NCBI GenBank assembly: GCA_934457515.1
Contig: CAKSHV010000065.1
Location: 1 to 7,356, forward strand
Length of the DNA: 7,356 nucleotides
Reading direction: 5' to 3'
From: an uncultured Clostridia bacterium
GTDB taxonomy: Bacteria > Bacillota > Clostridia > RGIG6154
Shown here: one piece after another, positions 1-5,182 of the stretch
Layout: each line of letters begins with the position of its first letter
Position numbering within the stretch: position 1 is the first letter of the stretch
Position numbers and translations under genes: made by a program
The notes under the pieces: model-generated
Seen by the model: only the letters and a program-made list of their open reading frames with translations
What the model was told of the DNA's origin: nothing
Database searches by the model: none

Positions 1-114
1 ACTATGATGCCCTCGGTTACGATCTCAGCTTTCAAGGTTGAGATTAAGTGCTAGGTTTTGCTGTAAAGTTGAAGTTCTTTTTTATTCTTTTGAGTCGTGT
101 TGGCTAAAACTCTT
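1..114. other. Non-coding stretch downstream of grpE
   Basis: No gene can be supported here. In the usual Clostridia order hrcA-grpE-dnaK, the dnaK start (an N-terminus like MGKIIGIDLG) would be expected shortly after grpE on the minus strand. No such start or ribosome binding site is visible in these 114 bases. Short open stretches run off the window edge on both strands, for example a plus-strand frame ending in a stop at 39-41, but they are too short to identify. The stretch also holds an imperfect hairpin at 22-44. dnaK may simply start further left, or the operon may be split here. Confidence 0.4.
22..44 (+). repeat. Imperfect hairpin downstream of grpE
   Basis: Bases 22-31 can pair with 35-44 around a three-base loop, giving ten pairs that include two G-T wobbles when read on the plus strand. 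Read on the minus strand the wobbles become A-C mismatches, so the structure favours a plus-strand transcript. No clean T-run follows, so I do not call it an intrinsic terminator. It could be the end of a plus-strand transcript entering from the left, or chance. Confidence 0.3.
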
Positions 115-672
115 TTATATGTTCTTTTGAGCCATGAGCCAAAATTTGCATTTATTAAACTTTTGTTGTTTTTCGGTGGCAACTTTAACCATGCTGTGCC
201 GAATCACTTTATCCCCGCATGTATAGCCTTTCAAAAGTTCCTCCGCCACTTCATTTTCTCCAAAGCTGTCATCCTCTATGTGCATAACCGCATTGTGCAT
301 GTTCGGGTCAAATTTTTTGCCCTTTGCGTCAATGGGTTTAACGCCTAATTTGTCCAGGCAATCAGCAAACTGCTTGGCAACCATTTTAACACCCTGTGCC
401 AGGGTAGAATCGTCATCCTCTGCAATCGATGCCGCCGCGCGGTCAAAATTATCAATCACAGGGAGCAGCGTTTCCACTGCCGATATCAGACCGTTCTGGT
501 AAGACGAAAGCGCTTCGCGCGCCGTGCGTTTTTTGTAGTTGTCAAAATCCGCATACAGGCGAATGTATTTGTCCTGCCATTCGTTTTTTTCTTCTTTCTT
601 TTCTTCAGCGGGCGTTGCTTTTGTTTCTTCTGTCTGTTCCTCTGCCGCTTTCTTTTCCTTTTTCTCAGCCAT
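115..672 (-). CDS. grpE: Co-chaperone GrpE, nucleotide exchange factor for DnaK
   Basis: The product is 185 residues and cytoplasmic. GrpE dimers release ADP from DnaK and so drive the DnaK-DnaJ folding cycle. Residues 1-30 are a charged Lys/Glu-rich leader. Residues 31-100 form the long coiled-coil helix with the typical YADFDNYKKR segment (40-49). Residues 101-165 form the beta domain that contacts DnaK, with FDPNMHNAV (121-129), the acidic stretch around 133-147, GYTCGDKVIR (149-158) and MVKVA (161-165). I chose ATG at 670-672 because a GGAGGG site lies 11 bases upstream. An in-frame ATG at 711 would add 13 basic residues that look like read-through from hrcA. The start overlaps the end of hrcA by 8 bp, which suggests translational coupling. 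Most GrpE proteins stop just after the MVKVA motif; this one continues for 20 residues rich in Lys, Gln and Asn, which is unusual. Confidence 0.95.
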   Translation of the reverse strand: MAEKKEKKAAEEQTEETKATPAEEKKEEKNEWQDKYIRLYADFDNYKKRTAREALSSYQNGLISAVETLLPVIDNFDRAAASIAEDDDSTLAQGVKMVAKQFADCLDKLGVKPIDAKGKKFDPNMHNAVMHIEDDSFGENEVAEELLKGYTCGDKVIRHSMVKVATEKQQKFNKCKFWLMAQKNI

Positions 673-1747
673 TAGTTTCTTTTCCCTCCGTATTCTTCGG
701 GCTGTTTTCACCCGTTATTTCCAACATTTTTTTACTCAAAAGACCGGTTGTGCTTTTTAAAACCGAAACCGCTTTTTTGTAATCCATGCGCACGGGACCG
801 ATAATCCCGATTACACCCTCCATACTGTCGCCGATTTTATATCTTGAAGTGATGATCGAGCAGTCCTCAAAACCGTTTCCGGTGTTTTCGCTGCCGATTT
901 TAATATGGATTCCGTCGTTTTCCTGCTGCACCTGCTGCACGGCACGAATCACATCCGCACGGTTATTTACCGCATTTAAAAACTTCCGCACACGGTCCAA
1001 ATCCGCATATTCGGGAAAGTTTAGCATGTTGGTTGCACCGTCTAAGAACACATCCGTTTCCGCCTCTGCTTTTACGCAGGCGCGCATAAATTCAATAATC
1101 GGAAGCATAAGCGAAACCGAAATTCCGCTCGATTCCGAAACCGCATATAAGCTTTCAATGGTAATCTGCGAAAAATCAACATCTGCAAAATGTTTGTTTA
1201 AAACCTCTTCCATTAAAGTCGCCGTCTCGGCGGAAAGCATTTCGTCAAACTGAATTTTTTTATCTTTCACCATGCCCTGATTGGTAATCACAACCGCCAA
1301 AAGACGGTGCGGATCAACCAAAATCAGCCTAAGCTGCTTTAAACTGCCTGATGTTAAGGTCGGTGCGGAAATAACCGCCGTGTAGTTGGTCAGTTTGGAA
1401 AGCACCTCGGTGGTTTTTGCAATAATCTTTTCCAGATAATCAATTTTCACCGCCATGGTGTTTCGAAGTGCGTTTACTTCCTCCATGGTCAGACTGTATT
1501 GGGTCATCAGCTCGTCAACGTAAAAGCGGTAACCGCTCAGTGACGGCACTCTGCCCGCCGAGGTGTGCGGCTGTTTCAAATAGCCCATGTCCTCAAGATC
1601 CGCCATTTCGTTACGAATGGTTGCAGGGCTTAGTCCCAAATCGCATTTTTTCACAATGGTTCTGGAACCGACAGGCTCTGCCGTGTCAATATAATCATCA
1701 ATAATCGCCTGCAGAATCCGGCGTTTTCGCTCATCAATGTCTGCCAT
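665..1747 (-). CDS. hrcA: Heat-inducible transcription repressor HrcA
   Basis: The product is 360 residues, close to the family norm of about 340-350. HrcA is a dimeric DNA-binding repressor that binds CIRCE operators in front of chaperone operons and depends on GroEL to stay active. Residues 1-75 are the winged-helix DNA-binding region, with EPVGSRTI (24-31) and the hallmark block SPATIRNEMADLEDMGYL followed by QPHTSAGRVPS (40-69). A central GAF-like and dimerisation region follows, with IGSEN (284-288) and the C-terminal GVIGIIGPVRMDY (311-323). The last 14 residues are a hydrophilic tail. ATG at 1745-1747 is set by a strong AGGAGGTG site five bases upstream. A perfect CIRCE sits just before it, so the gene is almost certainly autoregulated. 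It is first in an operon with grpE, and its stop lies inside the start of grpE. Confidence 0.97.
   Translation of the reverse strand: MADIDERKRRILQAIIDDYIDTAEPVGSRTIVKKCDLGLSPATIRNEMADLEDMGYLKQPHTSAGRVPSLSGYRFYVDELMTQYSLTMEEVNALRNTMAVKIDYLEKIIAKTTEVLSKLTNYTAVISAPTLTSGSLKQLRLILVDPHRLLAVVITNQGMVKDKKIQFDEMLSAETATLMEEVLNKHFADVDFSQITIESLYAVSESSGISVSLMLPIIEFMRACVKAEAETDVFLDGATNMLNFPEYADLDRVRKFLNAVNNRADVIRAVQQVQQENDGIHIKIGSENTGNGFEDCSIITSRYKIGDSMEGVIGIIGPVRMDYKKAVSVLKSTTGLLSKKMLEITGENSPKNTEGKETNG
684..689 (-). promoter_or_regulatory. Ribosome binding site of grpE
   Basis: GGAGGG on the minus strand, 11 bases upstream of ATG 670-672 and inside the 3' end of hrcA. It supports the start at 672 over the upstream ATG at 711. 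The spacing is slightly long, which fits coupling to translation of hrcA. Confidence 0.7.
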
Positions 1748-1752
1748 ATCAA

Positions 1753-1760
1753 CACCTCCT
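1753..1760 (-). promoter_or_regulatory. Ribosome binding site of hrcA
   Basis: AGGAGGTG on the minus strand is a near-perfect anti-16S sequence, five bases upstream of ATG 1745-1747. It lies three bases from the CIRCE element, so HrcA bound to DNA, or the CIRCE hairpin formed in mRNA, could also affect ribosome access. The second effect is inference. Confidence 0.85.
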
Positions 1761-1762
1761 TA

Positions 1763-1789
1763 TTAGCACTCACAACAGCCGAGTGCTAA
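1763..1789 (-). promoter_or_regulatory. CIRCE operator (HrcA binding site)
   Basis: This is an exact match to the CIRCE consensus: TTAGCACTC at 1763-1771, a nine-base spacer, and GAGTGCTAA at 1781-1789. HrcA binds this inverted repeat and represses chaperone operons in the absence of heat stress. It lies between the predicted transcription start (about 1794) and the hrcA ribosome binding site, the usual position in Gram-positive bacteria. Confidence 0.97.
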
Positions 1790-1800
1790 CATCTGATAAT

Positions 1801-1829
1801 AGATTACCACTAATTTAAGGATTTGTCAA
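1801..1829 (-). promoter_or_regulatory. Sigma-A-type promoter of the hrcA operon
   Basis: On the minus strand a perfect -35 TTGACA (1824-1829) is followed after 17 bases by a -10 TAATCT (1801-1806), with an upstream TGG that fits an extended -10. The -10 hexamer itself is weak, at three of six positions. The predicted start near 1794 falls immediately before the CIRCE element, which fits direct HrcA repression. Confidence 0.8.
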
Positions 1830-1914
1830 TAGTTTTTTTGAAAAAATTTGACTTTCTTTGACTTTTATTTTTAAATTTATGATTTTTTACGGAAAACAAC
1901 GCCAAAAACATAGT
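1830..1914. other. AT-rich spacer upstream of the hrcA promoter
   Basis: This stretch is very AT-rich, with A and T runs just upstream of the -35 box. It could act as an UP-element-like region for the hrcA promoter. No gene or further operator is visible in it. Confidence 0.4.
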
Positions 1915-1941
1915 AAAAACGCGGTAGAGTACCGCGTTTTT
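1915..1941. terminator. Perfect bidirectional terminator-like hairpin
   Basis: Bases 1915-1926 pair perfectly with 1930-1941 around a GAG loop, giving a 12-bp stem with a GC-rich core and A/T ends that supply a U-tract in either direction. It separates the hrcA promoter from everything to its right. On the minus strand it would stop any read-through from the secreted-protein gene before the heat-shock operon. No plus-strand gene ends here. Confidence 0.75.
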
Positions 1942-2031
1942 TCACACATTTGTGCACATAAAAACAGTGGTGCGCGACCTCACGCCCGCGCCGCCTGAAT
2001 ATGTAGAAAAATGGTTTCGGCAAAAAGGGAG
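1942..2031. other. Non-coding stretch with a short GC-rich island
   Basis: No gene is visible. Bases about 1970-1995 are strikingly GC-rich compared with the flanks and could fold weakly on the minus strand, but no stem here is as convincing as those to the right. The only open frame, on the plus strand from 1952, has no recognisable product and runs through the hairpins. Confidence 0.35.
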
Positions 2032-2220
2032 TTTGAGGGAATTTCCCTCAAAACTTAAATTCGTAAAATCGCAGGACATGTGCCTGCGATTTTACTCCTT
2101 ACAAGGGCTGGCTTGCCTGACCTTTGGTTCCGGCAAGCCGTGCGAACGTAAGCCCTTGAATCAAAGAGAATGCGAGTGTAACGAGTTTTCTCTTTGAAAG
2201 TGTCGACGCAGTCGACACTT
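2032..2220. repeat. Cluster of consecutive inverted repeats (five stem units)
   Basis: Arms that pair perfectly are: 2032-2041 with 2043-2052 (near-gapless palindrome); 2063-2075 with 2083-2095 (13 bp); 2102-2109 with 2151-2158, enclosing an inner stem 2110-2117 with 2132-2139; 2161-2170 with 2188-2197; and 2198-2207 with 2211-2220 (10 bp, GCA loop). The units are nearly back to back and fill the space between the two terminators. Such packed hairpins resemble interspersed extragenic repeats. I do not recognise a named family. No credible coding sequence lies in this stretch. Confidence 0.75.
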
Positions 2221-2225
2221 AAAAA

Positions 2226-2253
2226 AAAAACAGAGCCTTTCGGCTCTGTTTTT
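2226..2253 (-). terminator. Intrinsic terminator of the 703-residue secreted protein gene
   Basis: Read on the minus strand, CAGAGCC and GGCTCTG form a 7-bp GC-rich stem with a GAAA tetraloop, extended by A-T pairs and followed by a run of ten T residues (2221-2230). It lies about 20 bases after the stop codon at 2272. This is a textbook Rho-independent terminator. Confidence 0.93.
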
Positions 2254-2271
2254 CCTTAAAATTATGAATTC

Positions 2272-4383
2272 TTATTTCGTAAGCGGCCGGCAAACAGGCT
2301 GCATGGTTGTGCCTGTCATCTCGTCCATATTCCAAACATAAACGGTCTGGTTTGCTGCCGGGGTAACCGCCAGCGGACTGTTGAACGAAACAAATGTATC
2401 AACCGTATCGGTCGAAACAACGTTTCCGTCGCTGTTCTTTGTTACGGTTGTAACAAGAACGTGCTCTAAGCCGTCTGCAAGCAGAACGTAATGGTTGCCG
2501 TTGTCGATTACTTTAACACCTGCCTCAGTCTGGCTGTTTGTGATGTACAGCTCGTTGAAATTATAAATACCTGCCTGCATGATGTACATGGTCGGGTCGT
2601 GTTTAACCGTTCCGTCCGGCATAGTTATCATAGCTTTTGCTTCGCACTCTGCCCACCACTCTGCACTATTCTGCGTCTTGCTGGAGCTGATATAGCCCCT
2701 ATCCAAAACCAAATCTAAACGTGTACTGCTGTACGCCTGGATATCTCTGACTTTAACATTCTTAAAGTAAATTTTTTCGCCGACGGGAATAATGCCGTGC
2801 GCCGCGCTCGTTGTGATAATACCGTTAAAGTAGCAGTCTTTAAAGCCTGTAGCCTCTTTCGTCTTCGCGAATTCCGGCAGTGTTCCGGTGTTTACGCAGA
2901 ACTTAACGCAACCCTCATTCGGAGAGGTTGCGCCGCCCTCCGTGTTACGGATTGAACCGATAGCAAACGGAGCAAAATTGGTTTTGTCCATGGTGTCCGA
3001 AACGGTTGCGGTGATTTCATCTCCGGCTTTTACATACAAGCAACCGAAGTTGTTTACGGTTTTACCGTTCAACGTAACCTTGCCGTTTGCCAAAACGCCG
3101 TTTGCATAGGTTGTTGTGTCAATCTTTGCAGCCTGCAATGCGTCCAAAACAGTCGGTTTTGTAATAAATGTGCCCGTTAAATCATTCAGCGGAACAACTG
3201 CGCCCGCACTGAGTGCCGCATGTGCTTTTGCGGTAACCTCTGTGCCGTTCACCGTAACTTTAACGTCTGCGCCGGTTTCAACAGATGCTCTATCGGTTGT
3301 AACAGACTGCAGCTGCGTTAAAACAGTCGGAGTTAAACGCATCTCTGCGGACTGTGCTGTTGCAGTGTCCATCGTGAAGTTTTCTTCAACCGGAACCAGT
3401 GCAAAGCCTGCATAACGAGCGCTTTGACCCGAAGATTTGTCCAAGCGGATAACTGTGTCTTGACCCTCTGTCAATGTAACGGTCGGGTTGTTGCCCGCAG
3501 GCTCCCAATACCAGTAGTCTGCAACGTTAAAATTCGAACCGGGCGCTTTGGCATTTGTTCTGTTAAACGCCATTTTCTGTGTGCCGTTTACCGAAATTAC
3601 AACAAAACGGCTTCCGTTTGTGTCGCCCCAGTTTTTCACCAAGCCCCAAACTTTGTAGTCACCGCTCTTTTTGGCTTTAAACACGGCATACGGACCGTCA
3701 ACGTTATCTCTTCTCTGATAGAAAGAGTATCCGTCTGCACCGGTTGCTGACCAGCCGGTTGTGCTGCCGCCGAAACCGCTGGCTGCAACAAAAACTGCGC
3801 TCTCCGGGAAAACGCCGGAATCAACGGTTGCGCTCTGTGCCAGAATGTTTGTACCCTTCTTCAAAACAGCGTTCGACAACGAGTAGTTACCGCAATCTTT
3901 TGCGTTGAAGAAGTTAGCTGTTTGGAAATTAGCCGGATCTGCTTCATATGCTTCTGCTAATTCCGGAGAACCTGCACGCATAGCCTCCATGTTGATTACC
4001 AAACAATACTTTGTTTTTGCATCATTTGCAACAGATGAAGTAACAACCGCGTCGTTGAACGTAATCGTTCCAAGGAACGGCTTACCGTTGCCGTTTACTG
4101 CCGTGTCCACGTTCTTATAGGTCATTACGCCGCTGAATGCGGTGTCTTTCAAATAATCGGCGCCGGTTGCACCGCTAACACCAAGCATTGCTGCGCTTTC
4201 ATCCGACAAAACGATTTTAAGAGCCATGCTCCAACCGCAGCCGCCCCAGGTAATCGGCAAGCCTTCATCGGGAATGTCGATAACTGCAGGAACAGTAACT
4301 GTCGCAGCAAAAGCGGGAACAGACGTAAGCACCATTAAAACAGCCAGTGCCAGTGCCACTATGCCTCTTTTACTCAATTTCAT
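2272..4383 (-). CDS. Large exported multidomain protein with CBM-like module, function unknown
   Basis: The product is 703 residues. Residues 1-26 are a clear signal peptide: basic start, hydrophobic core, cleavage after AFA. An N-terminal domain of unknown type covers about 27-190. Residues about 195-335 look like a galactose-binding-type beta-sandwich such as a carbohydrate-binding module, from SGDYKVWGLV (240-249) through the aromatic YWYWEP (290-295) to YAGFALVPVE (324-333). Residues 373-460 (VTVNGTEVTA, then PTVLDALQAA, then VKAGDEITATV) recall DUF4430-like beta-grasp domains; this is inference. The C-terminal region carries DCYFNG (516-521), LYITNS (612-617) and an end with TVYVW and PLTK. 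There is no catalytic domain, LPXTG, S-layer homology repeat or C-terminal membrane segment. AAGGAG lies 12 bases before the ATG. The upstream neighbour is a paralogue with the same layout. The protein is probably secreted or cell-surface associated, possibly binding glycans; its function is not established. Confidence 0.85.
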   Translation of the reverse strand: MKLSKRGIVALALAVLMVLTSVPAFAATVTVPAVIDIPDEGLPITWGGCGWSMALKIVLSDESAAMLGVSGATGADYLKDTAFSGVMTYKNVDTAVNGNGKPFLGTITFNDAVVTSSVANDAKTKYCLVINMEAMRAGSPELAEAYEADPANFQTANFFNAKDCGNYSLSNAVLKKGTNILAQSATVDSGVFPESAVFVAASGFGGSTTGWSATGADGYSFYQRRDNVDGPYAVFKAKKSGDYKVWGLVKNWGDTNGSRFVVISVNGTQKMAFNRTNAKAPGSNFNVADYWYWEPAGNNPTVTLTEGQDTVIRLDKSSGQSARYAGFALVPVEENFTMDTATAQSAEMRLTPTVLTQLQSVTTDRASVETGADVKVTVNGTEVTAKAHAALSAGAVVPLNDLTGTFITKPTVLDALQAAKIDTTTYANGVLANGKVTLNGKTVNNFGCLYVKAGDEITATVSDTMDKTNFAPFAIGSIRNTEGGATSPNEGCVKFCVNTGTLPEFAKTKEATGFKDCYFNGIITTSAAHGIIPVGEKIYFKNVKVRDIQAYSSTRLDLVLDRGYISSSKTQNSAEWWAECEAKAMITMPDGTVKHDPTMYIMQAGIYNFNELYITNSQTEAGVKVIDNGNHYVLLADGLEHVLVTTVTKNSDGNVVSTDTVDTFVSFNSPLAVTPAANQTVYVWNMDEMTGTTMQPVCRPLTK

Positions 4384-4623
4384 AATTTTTTTACACTCCT
4401 TTATACAATATTAAACGAAAATCAGCACACAAAGTCTTGGCTTTAGACTTATCCGAAACACATTCAACTGCTTTTTTGGTTAGAAAAAGCACAATGCATG
4501 CTTTGAACTGTCGGCAGGTTAAACCGAACAAAACAAACGTTTGCAAAGAAATGCCTCACGGGAGCTGTTCTCATTTTAAAGCAGCATGGATTCTGCTTTC
4601 TTGTTAAAAGAGCAACATAGCAT
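4384..4623 (-). promoter_or_regulatory. Long, probably structured 5' leader
   Basis: If the promoter at 4630-4658 is right, about 240 nt of mRNA precede the start codon. Several stems are visible on the minus strand: 4445-4450 with 4432-4437, and a strong hairpin 4484-4491 with 4469-4476 that is enclosed by a TTCAA/TTGAA pairing. A third hairpin pairs AAAGCAG with CTGCTTT near 4578-4600. I could not match it to any riboswitch class I know. Long stable leaders are common on highly expressed surface-protein mRNAs, which is one explanation. A minus-strand open frame at 4464-4670 is unsupported. Confidence 0.45.
4534..4543. promoter_or_regulatory. Operator-like palindrome CAAACGTTTG
   Basis: This is a perfect 10-bp palindrome with a central CG, the form often seen in LacI-family operators. 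It overlaps a partial match to the CcpA cre consensus, but several cre positions do not fit. It lies about 80 nt inside the predicted leader, so a bound repressor could act as a roadblock. It may be chance in AT-rich DNA. Confidence 0.25.
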
Positions 4624-4629
4624 AAATAT

Positions 4630-4658
4630 ATTATAGCACCATAAAAATAAAAAAGCAA
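4630..4658 (-). promoter_or_regulatory. Candidate promoter of the 703-residue protein gene
   Basis: On the minus strand a perfect TATAAT (4630-4635) is preceded by TGC, making an extended -10. Seventeen bases upstream is a weak -35, TTGCTT (4653-4658). The predicted start is near 4623. It is the best promoter-like sequence I found in the spacer. The surrounding DNA is AT-rich, so a chance match is possible. Confidence 0.5.
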
Positions 4659-5026
4659 CAGTATTTTCATAAATTTCCGATATTTTTTATTATTTTTAAA
4701 CTCAAAGTTACGGTTTGCAAACTTTTTATTCTTAAAATTTCACCAAAAACGCGCATTGTGCCCAAACATTAATTTGCAATAATATTGTATTTTTACGCAT
4801 GAAAATAAGAGTATTTTACAATATTTATCCCAATTTTTGAACTCCTGCTTCATGCCAAAGCAAATTTCGCATATTTTAATTCATAAACTTCCGCATGAAA
4901 ATCAGATAAAAAATCCGACCCAAAAGTGTGCATTCCACGGCGGGCAATGTCCCCGTTATTCCCCAATTATACGGCGGGTTCTCTGCGACACCCGAAAATT
5001 GCGCATTCAAAGCGGTTTTCTTTTTT
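4659..5026. other. AT-rich intergenic DNA without a gene
   Basis: I see no credible gene on either strand. Open frames from about 4837 on the plus strand lack a start signal and recognisable content. Bases 4713-4722 form the palindrome GTTTGCAAAC. The octamer ACGGCGGG occurs twice, at 4937-4944 and 4971-4978. From about 4915 rightward the DNA becomes richer in GC and starts to resemble the hairpin cluster that follows. Confidence 0.5.
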
Positions 5027-5122
5027 GCGCCCGCAGGGCGCCTCGTTTAACGCGCGCAAGCAAGTTAAACGAAAAAGGAGGAACGACGGCGCATGTGACG
5101 ATTTTTCTGCAAAGAAAAATCG
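5027..5122. repeat. Second cluster of inverted repeats
   Basis: Perfect stems follow one another: 5027-5032 with 5036-5041 (GCGCCC, GCA loop), 5043-5051 with 5064-5072 (TCGTTTAAC), and 5099-5107 with 5114-5122 (CGATTTTTC). Alternative pairing of 5071-5076 with 5102-5107 is also possible. The layout is like the cluster at 2032-2220, and the loop sequences resemble each other, which suggests the same extragenic repeat class. No coding function is supported. Confidence 0.65.
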
Positions 5123-5144
5123 GAACGGACTATAGTCCGTTCCG
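5115..5144 (-). terminator. Intrinsic terminator of the partial secreted protein gene
   Basis: Bases 5121-5132 pair perfectly with 5133-5144, a 24-bp palindrome. On the minus strand it is followed by A and then five T residues (5115-5119). It lies about 38 bases after the stop at 5183. The T-run is short, and its bases also belong to a neighbouring stem (5099-5122), so alternative folds are possible. Confidence 0.75.
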
Positions 5145-5182
5145 ACGTGGCTTGCGTTTTTATTTACTTATTTCCTTACAAA

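Noticed and set aside
46..54. CIRCE-like half-site AAGTGCTAG downstream of grpE
   Set aside because: It matches seven of nine bases of one half, but the expected other half nine bases away (28-36) shows no resemblance.
97..348. Plus-strand open frame of 83 codons opposite grpE
   Set aside because: It is antisense to a clearly real grpE and shows no recognisable protein features or ribosome binding site.
1952..2197. Plus-strand open frame of 81 codons in the hairpin array
   Set aside because: It runs across perfect inverted repeats, has no ribosome binding site and gives no protein-like pattern.
2032..2220. CRISPR array
   Set aside because: The units are inverted repeats of differing sequence and length; there is no constant direct repeat with regular spacers.
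4401..4420. Promoter immediately before the secreted protein gene (TATTGT/TATAAA-like bases)
   Set aside because: Transcription would start within or after the ribosome binding site, so it could not yield a translatable normal mRNA.
4534..4547. CcpA catabolite-repression site (cre)
   Set aside because: Four positions, including the conserved final CA, do not match the consensus; only a CG-centred palindrome can be claimed.
4384..4623. Known riboswitch such as cyclic-di-GMP, TPP, SAM or cobalamin
   Set aside because: I looked for their conserved core strings and found none that fit in order; only generic stems are visible.
4464..4670. Minus-strand open frame of 68 codons in the leader region
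   Set aside because: Its start would lie upstream of the predicted transcription start, there is no clear ribosome binding site, and the translation looks like chance.
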